A DNA stretch of 64,000 bases. Source: Agelas oroides (Eukaryota; Porifera; Demospongiae; Agelasida; Agelasidae). Made by a program: the position numbers and the translations under genes. Of this stretch, positions 1-12,400 are shown one piece after another. Position 1 is the first letter of the stretch. Each line of letters starts with the position of its first letter. The notes beneath the pieces are model-generated. The model ran no database searches, was not told the origin of the DNA, and saw only the letters and a list, made by a program, of their open reading frames with translations. The stretch lies in contig OX422205.1 in assembly GCA_949130485.1 (NCBI GenBank), positions 1,124,589-1,188,588 of the forward strand. Direction: 5' to 3'.

Positions 1-3000
1 GTATGCAGCCGAGCAGCAGCAATTTGGAGAAGGCCAGCAGCAAGCTATTGCTGTCGGAGCAGTGGTTGAAGTTTCGTGCAGTTCAGGTATGCCGGACCTC
101 ACGCAATGCGCGCGCGCCGGTTTTCAGCCGCCGCAAGTGTGCATTTAATAATTTTTTGCAGTCTATTTTTTACTTCGCTAGTAGATGTCTCTGAGAAAAA
201 GTATATTTATCTATCATAGTAATATTTATCTATTTTTTTTTTTGTTCTGCAGTTGGTACATACAATGACACCAGTGCAACTGAGTACTGCATGAAGGTCC
301 GAGATACCTCTCTCACTGGTCCCATGTTCTTGGAACGTAAACAAACACGGTAAATCCTGAAGTGTGTGGTGCTGCATGCGTGTTGAATTTTTTTGCCTAT
401 CTACAATTCTCAGTTTTATTTATATAAGGTAACGCTGATACACCATGCACGTGCAAGACCTTCTTCTATATGATGTAATCATTATCTACAGAGACCTGGA
501 GAAGTATGTGGACAAGCTCTTGGCTGGCTGGTTCTGCTTTGTGCAGACAGTAGAGGGAAAAGTGGCCACTGTTTCCTATGCCAGCACTGATGACTTACAG
601 GCTGTCAATTTGAAGAAGTCCATTGCAGCTGCCTTCCAGGCCAACTTCAAGGGAACAGAGGAGGAGGAGGAGATTGATCCTCAGTCTACACACATCTCTC
701 ACTACAGGTGAGGTGCAGTAGTGCCTGCTGGGGAGATGTCTTCTACCAGAGGCTTATGTGTTGTGCAGTAGTGCCATGCATGGAGAGGCTTATGAGTAAT
801 GTTATTCTCACTGTGGGCGGTTCATGTTAGCTCCTGCTTATATAAACACTGTACATACTTGTGTAATGAATGTCATTATGGATTAGATGCCAACTATATA
901 TATATAGTCTGTCATTGCATATACTTATTTGACTGTTGTACATTGCCTGCAGGTACATTCCAACTAACAAAGATGGCATACAGAAAATGCATCGTTCTAT
1001 CAGTAGCAGGGATGTTGAAGAATATTCAACTGATGTTCAGCCACGTGACATCCAGCTTACAAAAGATGAGGACATTGAGTATCGATCTGGCACCCTCTAC
1101 TCTTCCTCTGGAACCACCTTTGTAGAGATTTTAACCTTCACCAAGGGAACACAACAGCAGTCAGCAGACGAGGAAGAACCTAGCAATCTGACTGACTCAA
1201 ACACGTTCACAGTGAATGGTTCCTACACACTGGACAGGATGCAATGTTACACTCTCCCCAAGAGTGCAGCAGCTCAAAGAAATGGGAGAAGTGTGGATAA
1301 TATGGTTGAAACCTCACTCAAAGCTACTGTCAACAAACGTGAGTACTTGTGCACAAAATCTATCGGCAGTTATACTGGTTACTAGCCTCGTTCCCAGGCC
1401 CCGCCCAGCTTTCCGTCGCTAATTAGTACATTAAACTGTGCATACATTCACTCATGCACTTGCAGGGTCTATTGAACGTCAGCAGTTGGAGGATCTCCGA
1501 CAACAACTACCGTCACCATCAGATGTCCTGATGAGAATCCACCAAGAGCCAGAGAATGCAGAACTTGGTGGGTGGTACGATTATAGATACTTTGCACAGC
1601 CTTCACTGCAGGGCCTCGATATTCATGTACAATATAAAACACGCTATGCAATACCTGGGATAATATTTTTTTTCTTCGTACATGTTATGTTCACCTGCAG
1701 TCAGCAAGTTTCAACGTCTGTTAATTCTTGAGGCTGAACATGGACCATTACCTGGAACCACTCCAGCATTGACAGATGTCATTGACTACCTGGAAAATGT
1801 ATGTCATGCAGCAATGGCTAGCTGTTGATTTTAAATAGTGAACACATCACAACATTCGCCTACCTGGTTACTGCATGCCTAAACCTAGCTCTTTATATTC
1901 AGTGGCAGTGACAAAAGTGTCTATTGTTCCAGATTGACCAATCCCAGGATCCAAGTGATGTACAAATGAGGCAGACTATTTACTCCCTGCTTGCTCAGGA
2001 AGGGACACTCGAGTCTCAGACGGTAAGAGTACACCGTGAACGCAACATGCAACATGCATTACAGATATGTCGTTTCACTGCTCGGGCATGCAGTCACCTA
2101 TACAGCAGATATGTAGCTGATCATACACAACAAATTTTATGCATCTTTCTTGTGTATACCTATAGGCTCTCCTGGATGCCTTGGTGCATGGAAGTGATGA
2201 GGAAAAGGAGGGTATCATCACACACATTGCGTTCACTAATAATGCGCACATGGACTTTGTTGAAAAACTTGAAGAGCTAATAACCAAAGAAACAGTGAAC
2301 ACTGATTCCCTCCTCCTTGCCTATGGTGCACTGGCAGCAAGTACCTCTAGCCGTGTGCAGCAACGCATTGTCCTCTTCCTAAAAAGGAGACTAATACAGC
2401 AAATGGAATCAAATGATACAACAAATACTGTTCACCTACTACATGCTCTTGGAAACACAGGTTCTAAACTCATTATTAATCTACTCATGGACTACCTCAT
2501 GCGGGGCAGCTCTATAGAAGTCCAGCTTGCGGCAGTAGGTGCAATGAGAAAGCTCACTGCTCAGGAACCAGTTCAGGAAGCCTTTGTTGCCATTCTTGAA
2601 TCCAACCCACAAGAATGTTTTGTTGAAGCAATCGCAAAAACGCTATTTACCGGGCAGGAGCATTCCAATGTCATGGGGACACACATTGATGAGAACCCAC
2701 GACTCCTCAATGCTTTGGTGACCTCATCACTGAGGTTCAGCAACAATACTGAGCTGCACCATCTTGTACACTCCTATCTGGAACTAGTGAATACTGCTGA
2801 ATCTCACAGGCTCGGGAAATTACTTGAACAGCCAGTCTCACATCGAGTCAGACGGGGTAGTACCACTGACTGGGATACTTGTAACTCTCGGGGGTGTACT
2901 GATGATTGGGATAGTCCTGACCCTCGGTATAATTGTATTTCTCCACTCTCATCCAGACAAAGTGATGTCACTTCCTATCCTTTACACAAAGCCTACCTGT

Positions 3001-4195
3001 GGGAACGAAAGCTTGGTATTTCGCAAGTAAATGTGCAACTAGCTGCTGGAGCCTTTGCTGGAGTTAGGGACCTTAATAATATGAAAGTGTTTGGAAAAGG
3101 AGTTGCAAAGGGCAATCTTTTTAGCCGCAGCAGGACCATAGCAGAGGTGTCTGCTGAAGCCCTTTACCAAAATGGTAGAATACGAGTAAAGCTTTATGCT
3201 CAAATCAATGGAAATGTCCTTGTTAACTTTAACATTAGTACTTCTTCGCGCTGCTATACTCGGACTGCTCCAGTACACAGTTCTCGATATCGTGTCCTTG
3301 GTTTTACACACAGTGTGTATGTCTATCTTACTACAATTCATTTCTCTGTTGGACTGAATGCCTACCTGGATTACGATCTTCGAGGGGAGGTATGCAGAAA
3401 TGGTGCTAGTGTTGATGGCAGTATTTCCTTGACACCCAGAGCTCGTGTTGTCCCTGAAGGAAGTGCCTCCTCGACATTTCTGGTACGGAAACATAGTTAC
3501 ATTGGTATTAGTACAACTTGCAGCAAGCAAAGCAAAAAAAAAACAAAAAAAAGCAGCAGAAGCTAAAATTGAAGACTTCACAATTAGCTGATTCACTTTT
3601 GGCTTTACACTTTTCACTCTTCTGTTGCAAGTTTTACTAAAACCACTGTATGTCACTTTTGCATTTTACTAGCTTACAACACAAAGACGTGTAGTTGTGC
3701 AGACCACCATATCTTACTGTTGGTTTTATTGCTTTATGCAGTCAGCAACCCGAGTGGGAATCTCTCTTGCTGGGAGATTCGACTATACACTGGAACCCAT
3801 TGCTTCAGCTCACACTTGTGCTGCCCCTAGCACTTGCGCCCCAAGTCTCCGGACCTGTGCTGAACTCTACAACTCTTGTCCAAGAAATTATATTGAGATA
3901 TATGCCTGGTATCAGCTACGAAGTATAAGATGGTGCAGGCGTAGGATCCTATGGGGTGGATCAATTGTAAGTACATTGTTACCAATGATCACATATAGAA
4001 CACAAATGTAACTGTAACACTGCTATGAAAGTAGCTTGCTATTTACTTCTGATTTTCTATTGTTTTTTTATGCAGAGATACCCATGTGGATTTAGTTGGG
4101 GTTCTCGGCGCCGTGTGAATGCCCTCTCGCATCGCTGGAATTTGGGTAGTAGCAGACGTTCCAAACTGTGGGGACAGTGCTACACCAGGGCATAA
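1..4195 (+). CDS. Vitellogenin-type lipid-transfer protein, tandem copy 1 (5' end outside window)
   Basis: Ten exons are visible: <1-86, 253-349, 492-707, 953-1338, 1466-1567, 1701-1798, 1933-2022, 2166-3482, 3742-3966, 4076-4195 (stop 4193-4195). Their phases match copy 2 exon for exon; the signal-peptide exon lies before the window. The helical lipid-transfer (vitellogenin N) part is recognisable from segments such as HIDENPRLLNALVTSSLRFS in exon 2166-3482. A furin-type RVRR lies at 2844-2855, followed by an Arg/Cys/Trp-rich C-terminal region that I do not recognise. Compared with copy 2 it has 12 extra codons just after RVRR (two related TDWD-type blocks) and many replacements downstream. 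No frameshift or stop is seen, so it looks functional. Family proteins are secreted or luminal lipid carriers; the role here is inferred. It could equally be a vitellogenin-domain protein unrelated to yolk. Confidence 0.8.
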
Positions 4196-4272
4196 ACTTA
4201 GCCAGATTACTTAGGCTGCACACAAGAACTTGTTTCACTCATAACTCTGTAAACTCCACTCATTTGTATACA

Positions 4273-4278
4273 AATAAA
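4273..4278 (+). terminator. Poly(A) signal of lipid-transfer copy 1
   Basis: AATAAA, 78 bases past the stop codon, conserved in the duplicate at 13876-13881. Confidence 0.6.
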
Positions 4279-4666
4279 TTTGTGTAAGTTGGATGATTGC
4301 ATTTTTGCCGTTGTTTTTATTTTTAGCAATTAGACATTCTGCAGTGAGGTAGTTTTACTCTTAATGCAAGTTACATGACTGTATTGTTACTGTTGTGATG
4401 ATAAAAGTTTATCATTTTCTTGCAATCAATCCATCATCATTTTTTTGCTTGACATCTATGCAGCAGCGAGATAAATAGGTAGTTGGGGGCATGGGTGTTG
4501 AGCTATCTGGATACTATACAACAAGATTTACAGTTAGAAATATATTATGGAAATGATTGCAGCTAATCCATGCATGTACCCCTAAAGTATACCTTCTTGT
4601 TTTTGGTGGCCATCGGTTTCCACAATCACATATGTATATACAAAGCCAGAGCAGACTAGAACCAGG

Positions 4667-5207
4667 AACACATTATATTTTTTATCGTCCCATTCTCTTT
4701 TGCAGGAATTTGATCTTATTTCTCTAAATGTTTAGGATTTTTCTCCATAAATGGCTTGATTTGTTCAAATCTTTAGCGAAGCTGCCTAAATTTAGGCACT
4801 TTGGTCAAATTTTAAGTACATAACGATGCCTAAATTTAGGCAGCTATAATTTATAAGGTCTTCAGTTTCAGCTAATCTTTAGCAGTGCCTGCCTAAATTT
4901 AGGCAGCCATGCTATGGAGGTAATCTAAATGGTGCACATAAATATGCCCTGCCTAAATTTAGGCACCTGAAGTGTAATTTGTGTCTGGATGTGCCTAAAT
5001 TTAGGCATTTCATCAATTTTGAAGCAAAATAATGCAAATCTACAGGCATTTATTGATAAAAGTTTGGATGATGTGCTGCCTAAATTTAGGCAGCCTGCTA
5101 AATATTTACAAGATTTTTACTTAACTTTTTGCACTTTGCTAAAGATTTTGCACAAAATATCAAAAATTGCGCAAAAGAGAATGGGACAGTACAAAAAATA
5201 ATGTGTT
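4667..5207. mobile_element. 541-bp MITE with 5-bp target duplication
   Basis: The ends form imperfect terminal inverted repeats of about 35 bp starting AACACATTAT and running into TCCCATTCTCTTTTGC. CCAGG flanks both sides (4662-4666 and 5208-5212). The other duplicate has a single CCAGG at the same place (14394-14399 region), so the empty site is preserved. The interior holds six copies of the perfect palindrome TGCCTAAATTTAGGCA at 4783, 4827, 4890, 4950, 4992 and 5077. There is no credible transposase, so it is non-autonomous. The superfamily is not assigned. Confidence 0.9.
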
Positions 5208-5212
5208 CCAGG

Positions 5213-6107
5213 TAAAAATGACTAAATTCATGAAAGAGTTTGCTGGAAATTTACACTAGGTGCTCAACACATTACAAATTAAGAAGGACAACTTTTGGGA
5301 ATTGAGTGAGCCATTTCAGACTTTCATGCCCTCAGCTTTTCGTCAGTTCCTAAAATATGGGGGTATCACTGCCCAAATAAATTGTAATTGGGTAGTGGTA
5401 AACACAGGTTTGACATTTGTATTGCAGCACTGCAACAATATGACTGCATGATGTCATTTCCTACATTGCATGCACACTGCTCTGACATGTCTGTGGCATT
5501 TGGTATGACTCCAGATATTATTTTCTTCCCACTTGAATGAAATGGGCAGTGATGAATTTCCAAATTTTAGGCATGACTTTGCAAGCAATGAAAGCTAAGG
5601 GGCATGAAAGTCTGGGAACAAGGCTAAGTGAGACATCTGAGTAGGTTAGCCCTTGTATGCTATATAAAAAATAACACCCACCTAGCCTGTTACTATAGAA
5701 ACAAGCGTGAAGTGGAGAATATAGGATATTTATACCTATCCAACCCCTCATATGGAGGCTACTGTACTGTTATTAACGAAAATATTTCCAGGTGGGCATC
5801 ACTTGGCCAAAGTTACTTCATTAGATCTGGGGCCTATCTAGGAAAGCAGATCAGTGGACCAATCAGAAAACTTAGGAGGAAACTACGCAAATGGCCAAAG
5901 CATTCTGCAACAACAAGCTCCTCCAGCTACAAGCAAAAAGACCTTCCTCATGTACACAAACTACAATGTACCACTTCTATCGTAAGATATCAACAATGCA
6001 AATATAGTTGTTATGTGGCCTTTGCATGGTTATGAGTTTGGCTCAAGCATTTACAAGGCTGCATGCTATACAGTGATATAAAGAACACAAATTCAGCAAA
6101 TATTGTG
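5213..6107. other. Duplicated intergenic spacer, no gene seen
   Basis: Sequence between the lipid-transfer gene and the hydrolase exon, matching 14400-15262 of unit 2 with scattered indels. Open frames here are short and not conserved between the copies. I see no coding region. Confidence 0.6.
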
Positions 6108-6544
6108 CTAAGTCTGATCAAGTGACCTAGAAGAAGCATTAGTACTCAAGCAAGACAACTCGGCCAACAGCTTCCAGACAATCTTGTTCACTTCAACTGG
6201 TTTCTCTATCATTGCTAAGTGTCCTGCGTCTTTAATGATGTGAAAGCAATCCTCTGAAATGTCCAGCAGTGATCTCAGCTTCTCACAGTTCTCCAACGAG
6301 AAGGTACCATCGCTGTCACCACAGATCAGAGTGGTAGTGAAACTGGATGCTGACAAACCCTGCCTCGCATCCTCCAGCCACTTATCCCAGATTTCCTGGT
6401 TAGAGCAGTCAGTGGCAAGGACCTTCATCATATACATTCGGTTATTGTTTGAGATGGAGTTCTCAAACTCTATCAGAGCTGGGTCAGTTCTGGGAGTGAA
6501 GGTGGCTGTATTGGATGCTGACCTAGCCAGTGGTCTTAGATATT
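6108..6544 (-). pseudogene. Orphan last exon of ABHD8-like hydrolase (duplicate)
   Basis: This 437-bp segment matches the terminal exon 15263-15699 of the complete hydrolase gene, including the acceptor (TTTCAG before 6544), the frame and the stop. It encodes the cap/C-terminal part with the acid-residue motif GDSDGTF and the final His motif GHLAMIEKP. No upstream exons with the oxyanion HGGGG or nucleophile segments occur between 6545 and the next gene, so it lacks the catalytic core. It is a by-product of the segmental duplication. The frame is still open, which fits a young copy or use as a downstream exon of something unseen. Confidence 0.8.
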
Positions 6545-6924
6545 CTGAAAGGCAAGACAAAGAGGGAGAGTTACAGCTGGAGTATACCATTCTTGTGCTT
6601 AGAACATCTTGCCTCATCTTGGAAAGGCCAGCAACCAACGGGAATCAAACCCAGGACAACTTTTTTTGTATTTGTGGCTATAAGTTTCACTAGTCAGGTC
6701 ACAAGACATGGCTTAGTTCGGAGGTCAACAGGCAGGATCTGCATGCAGTGCAACTGTGTTCAAGCTGTAGGCATCATGCACTCTCCTACAATCAGTACCA
6801 AGTGAGAGACACAAGAAGCTTCCATCAAGGCGAAAGGTTGGTTGTATTGCTGCCTCTTGATCACAGAGGATACAAGAAGCTTATCAAAAGGTCAACTCTA
6901 CTACCAGTACTGCCTCTTGATCAC

Positions 6925-9040
6925 ACAGTTCCCTCAAAAGTAGCTATATACACTATGACATCTCCCCACCTCCACCCACCCACCCACCCTCATGTATATA
7001 CAGCTGGACTACTTCCATCCCTCCCTGATTGGCCACCAGCACATGGCCAAGGGTCTCTGGAACAGCATGCTCACTCCTGCTGCAAACAAGACGACCTATT
7101 TTAATGTTGATGAACCATTTGTGTGCCCTGATAGCTCAACCCTCTTGTACACAAACTGAAGAAAACTACAATTTTAATTGCTCCCCTCAATTTTGCTTGT
7201 ATTTTGTAGTTCTTGTACACAAACTGAAGCCATTTAACTGTTTGCTTTGCACTGTAGCTATAGCAGCTATTAGTACTAAAATTGTGGTTGTGTTGAGTAT
7301 GAAGGTTTAGCCACACCAACTACTTATTAAACTGGAGTATGCATAATTGTCATTGTGGGATGAGCTGCTTTATTCAGTGCATGGTGGAACTGACATCCAC
7401 TACATAGGCTCTTGGAGAAAGTGACAAATTCAAATTCACAAACTGTTTACAAAGGCTAAGCAAAACTTGGTTGCAACTAGTGTTAGATCAATGTATAGTT
7501 AATGAACTATTGTTGTCCCTTACACTTTATTTGTATCTACACTGTCCAAATGAGCTGCTACCAATTATTCTTCACTAAGCCCATTTTACCCTCGAGGTAC
7601 TTCTAATGAAAACACGTGATTTTATTGTGAGAGGATCATCTGTATAATGTAGAAAGTGCACTACATGTATGGAACATACACATTCAAAGAAAGTTCACCT
7701 AAATTACACAATCAATTAGACTACAGGAATCTCAGATGAACAGATTGTTTTGTAAGGCTATTGAAACACAGTCTCATTCCCAGACCCTATACTCGAGAGG
7801 AGAGGGTCTGGTGACATTCGGCTGAGCCCCAGGCTTCATTAAAAGTTTATCGTCTACTGTATTTGCAAACTGATAACTAATTATGTGCCAAAAAAGTGCT
7901 GCACCATCATGCTGAAGTAGCTAAAGCTTTCTGGTGTTGCAACTACAGACTGTGGCATGCAGCTGATGAGGCCTGTGGTATGGGCTAAAACATGTCCAGT
8001 GCAGTTTGCATAACATAGGCCTGGCTTTTATATTCAGTGAGTCTCAGATATGTTTTATTGATTGCTCATGCACGTACACATATACCAATGCTAAATTATG
8101 CACTGCATAATACATTCAATTCACTACATAGTACATTCACACATGCATGCACTGTTAAAAAATAGTGTGTTATTTAGCACACGCTTTTGCACTTTGTAGT
8201 AGGAATGGTGTGTAATGGACACTCCTGTGTTTGTTAACACACTGATGTGTTAGATGCGCCACAGGATGTGCTGGTGTGGTATGCAACACCCACATACCTC
8301 TGTGTTCAAGGTTTATATCTTCATATGCTACCTACGGTAGCCTCGTACCTGGGTACGAGGCTAACCTACGGTATGAATTCAGTGAATGTAACCTTCATAC
8401 CTTCTGCAGTATGTAGTTCATACTGCAGATGCCGTGAGAAGAAATTTGTCAAAGTAGTTTTGGTCCTAGGTTTGAAAAAGTTAGCTAAGGCGATTGATTT
8501 AATATTCACGTCCATAAATGAAGAGAATGTTATCTGGTACCAACTTCAGCTCGGAAAATAACTTGCCGATGTTTCGACTGAATGCTGCACAAAGTGTGCC
8601 AGTTACAAACCGATTTGATATTCTGAATGTACAGATAGAGTGGAGTTGATTGATACCAAGTTTGTCCCATCTAAAGTAGTTTTGGTTTCCTAGGTTTCAA
8701 AAGGCCAAGGCAATTTAATATTCAGTATGGTGTAAACCAGCACAAAGTGAACTATTCTGAATGTAGGGTTTCACTGCTCACAATGCACACACAGCATGTC
8801 ACTGCTGTGAGGTGAACAAGGATGTACCAAGCATGTTTGCAGGAAGGATAATTATAGCTTTGTAAACCATGATACCATACATGTTTCAATTAGTCTTGTG
8901 GCACCTGACCATCAGCACCAATCACATTGCTATACTGCTAAAATAATATCTGATGGTTAATCAGATGATGATTGTACTTCAACCTATGACATGCTAGAGC
9001 GTCATTATTACTTTCAGTGTCCTTCTTGAGGCTTAAGCCA
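6925..9040. other. Unique spacer between duplication units, no gene seen
   Basis: About 2.1 kb not shared with unit 2. Short open frames lack splice or family support. It contains a small fold-back element at 8339-8363 and AT-rich simple sequence. Confidence 0.5.
8339..8363. mobile_element. Minimal TAGCCTCG-family fold-back element
   Basis: A 25-26 bp near-palindrome that reads AGCCTCGTACC and closes GGTACGAGGCTA. ACCTACGGT flanks it on both sides (8330-8338 and 8364-8372), a 9-bp target duplication. Confidence 0.75.
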
Positions 9041-9044
9041 ACAC

Positions 9045-9342
9045 CACAGTCTCCCCCTTCGAACTCTACGCCCATTGCTGTTTACTACGCTACCGCTATG
9101 CTAATGGCATTCATCGCTACAGTCTGACCCACTTGAGACCACACCACAGTTTCCTCCTTCGAACTCTACGCCCGTGCATCAGGGTTTGCTGTTTTACGCT
9201 ACCACTAATGAGATTCATCGTTTCAGTCTGAACCACAATGAAAATTTCCTTCATGACCCCGGGCGTCATATCATGGTCGAGTCCTTTCAGTGTGCTGAGC
9301 CACAACGACAGTTTCCTCCTTGACCCTGCATTAGTCCTTGCA
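9045..9342 (+). promoter_or_regulatory. Degenerate upstream repeats of lipid-transfer copy 2
   Basis: Related blocks recur four times upstream of the TATA box. Each has a CACAG, a TTTCCTCCTTC-like core and often GAACTCTACGCCC (near 9049, 9144, 9235 and 9302). Placement directly upstream of the start exon suggests promoter or enhancer repeats; no factor is assigned. Confidence 0.45.
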
Positions 9343-9350
9343 TTTATAAA
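9343..9350 (+). promoter_or_regulatory. TATA box of lipid-transfer copy 2
   Basis: TTTATAAA, 68 bases before the ATG at 9418, leaving space for a short 5' UTR. No other TATA-like site is better placed. Confidence 0.55.
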
Positions 9351-9417
9351 GCACCAGCTCGCAGGTACCACCGCATACGAATCGACAGTTGTTTCAAGTT
9401 TATGCAAGTTCGCAGTC

Positions 9418-12400
9418 ATGACGTCCAAAGCGCTCGTAGCGTTGTTGGCCGTTGTCGTTGCATGCATCTCGGAGAGTTCATCTCAGGACACTCTCTACCA
9501 AGCGACTGGATCCTGCAAGGTAGAATGATATTTTAGCTCATGCAAAAATGTTGGTACTATTATCTTTCCCTTTCTTCCTGCATGCAGACGAATCAAGTCT
9601 GTACCTACAAGTATGCAGCCGAGCAGCAGCAATTTGGAGAAGGCCAGCAGCAAGCTATTGCTGTCGGAGCAGTGGTTGAAGTTTCGTGCAGTTCAGGTAT
9701 GCCGGACCTCACGCAATGCGCGCGCGCCGGTTTTCAGCCGCCGCACGTGTGCATTTAATAATTTTTTGCAGTCTATTTTTTACTTCGCTAGTAGATGTCT
9801 CTGAGAAAAAGTATATTTATCTATCATAGTAATATTTATCTATTTTTTTTTTGTTCTGCAGTTGGTACATACAATGACACCAGTGCAACTGAGTACTGCA
9901 TGAAGGTCCGAGATACCTCTCTCACTGGCCCCATGTTCCCGGAAAATAAACAAACACGGTAAATCCTGAAGTGTGTGGTGCTGCATGCGTGTTGAATTTT
10001 TTTTGCCTATCTACAATTCTCAGTTTTATTTATATAAGGTAACGCTGATACACCATGCACGTGCAAGACCTTCTTCTATATGATGTAATCATTATCTACA
10101 GAGACCTGGAGAAGTATGTGGACAAGCTCTTGGCTGGCTGGTTCTGCTTTGTGCAGACAGTAGAGGGAAAAGTGGCCACTGTTTCCTATGCCAGCACTGA
10201 TGACTTACAGGCTGTCAATTTGAAGAAGTCCATTGCAGCTGCCTTCCAGGCCAACTTCAAGGGAACAGAGGAGGAGGAGGAGATTGATCCTCAGTCTACA
10301 CACATCTCTCACTACAGGTGAGGTGCAGTAGTGCCTGCTGGGGAGATGTCTTCTACCAGAGGCTTATGTGTTGTGCAGTAGTGCCATGCATGGAGAGGCT
10401 TATGAGTAATGTTATTCTCACTGTGGGCGGTTCATGTTAGCTCCTGCTTATATAAACACTGTACATACTTGTGTAATGAATGTCATTATGGATTAGATGC
10501 CAACTATATATATATAGTCTGTCATTGCATATACTTATTTGACTGTTGTACATTGCCTGCAGGTACATTCCAACTAACAAAGATGGCATACAGAAAATGC
10601 ATCGTTCTATCAGTAGCAGGGATGTTGAAGAATATTCAACTGATGTTCAGCCACGTGACATCCAGCTTACAAAAGATGAGGACATTGAGTATCGATCTGG
10701 CACCCTCTACTCTTCCTCTGGAACCACCTTTGTAGAGATTTTAACCTTCTCACAGGGAACACAACAGCAGTCAGCAGACGAGGAAGAACCCAGCAATCTG
10801 ACTGACTCAAACACGTTCACAGTGAACGGTTCCTACACACTGGACAGGATGCAATGTTACACTCTCCCCAAGAGTGCAGCAGCTCAAAGAAATGGGAGAA
10901 GTGTGGAAAATATGGTTGAAACCTCACTCAAGGCTACTGTCAACAAACGTGAGTACTTGTGCACAAAATCTATCGGCAGTTATACTGGTACAGTTAATAT
11001 AATCGACATTAACTATGTCCACATCTATAGGTGCATTAAACTGTGCATACATTCACTCGTGCACTTGCAGGGTCTATTGAACGTCAGCAGTTGGAGGATC
11101 TCCGACAACAACTACCATCACCATCAGATGTCCTGATGAGAATCCACCAAGAGCCAGAGAATGCAGAACTTGGTGGGTGGTACGATTATAGATACTTTGC
11201 ACAGCCTTCACTGCAGGGCCTCGATATTCATGTACAATATAAAACACGCTATGCAATACCTGGGATAATTTTTTTTCTTCGTACATGTTATGTTCACCTG
11301 CAGTCAGCAAGTTTCAACGTCTGTTAATTCTTGAGGCTGAACATGGACCATTACCTGGGACCACTCCAGCATTGACAGATGTCATTGACTACCTGGAAAA
11401 TGTATGTCATGCAGCAATGGCTAGCTGTTGATTTTAAATAGTGAACACATCACAACATTCGCCTACCTGGTTACTGCATGCCTAAACCTAGCTCTTTATA
11501 TTCAGTGGCAGTGACAAAAGTGTCTATTGTTCCAGATTGACCAATCCCAGGATCCAAGTGATGTACAAATGAGGCAGACTATTTACTCCCTGCTTGCTCA
11601 GGAAGGGACACTCGAGTCTCAGATGGTAAGAGTACATCGTGAACGCAACGTGCAACATGCACTACAGATATGTAGTTTCACTGCTCGGACATGCCCAGGT
11701 CTGCAGTCACCTATACACCAGTTATGTAGCTGATCATACACAACAAATTTTATGCATCTTTCTTGTGTATACCTATAGGCTCTCATGAATGCCTTGGTGC
11801 ATGGAAGTGATGAAGAAAAGGAGAGTATCATCACACACATTGCATTCACTAATAATGCACACATGGACTTTGTTGAAAAACTTGAAGATCTAATAACCAA
11901 AGAAACAGTGCACACTGATTCCCTCCTCCTTGCCTATGGTGCACTGGCAGATAGTACCTCTAGCCGTGTGCAGCAACGCATTGTCCTCTTCCTAAAAAGG
12001 AGACTAATACAGCAAATGGAATTGAATGATACAACAAACACGGTTCACCTACTACATGCTCTTGGAAACACAGGCTCTAAACTTATTGTCAATCTACTCA
12101 TGGACTACCTCATGCGGGGCAACTCTGTAGAAATCCAGCTTGCGGCCGTAGGTGCAATGAGAAAGCTCACTGCTCAGCAATCTGTTCAGGAAGCCTTTGT
12201 TGCCATTCTGGAATCCAACCCACAAGAATGTTTTGTTGAAGCAATCGCAAAAACGCTATTTACCGGGCAGGAGCACTCCAATGTCGTGGGGACACACATT
12301 GATGAGAACCCACGACTCCTCAATGCCCTGGTGACCTCATCACTGAGGTTCAGCAACAATACTGAGCTGCACCATCTTGTACACTCCTATCTGGAACTGG

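Larger units (their letters stand above)
1..6924. repeat. Segmental duplication, unit 1
   Basis: Position 1 matches position 9611, and the match continues through the lipid-transfer gene, its 3' flank and the hydrolase exon until about 6924, where it stops inside a shared CTACCAGTACTGCCTCT stretch. Introns are nearly identical to unit 2. The left edge is outside the window. Unit 1 alone carries the 541-bp transposon at 4667-5207 and a small indel near 5660. Confidence 0.9.

Noticed and set aside
3483..3566. Read-through end of lipid-transfer exon 9 (…KKTKKSSRS)
   Set aside because: An A-rich stretch after a usable GT donor; splicing to the following exons keeps frame and is conserved in both copies, although an alternative isoform is not excluded.
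5518..6035. Open frames on both strands in the duplicated spacer
   Set aside because: The matching sequence in unit 2 does not preserve these frames.
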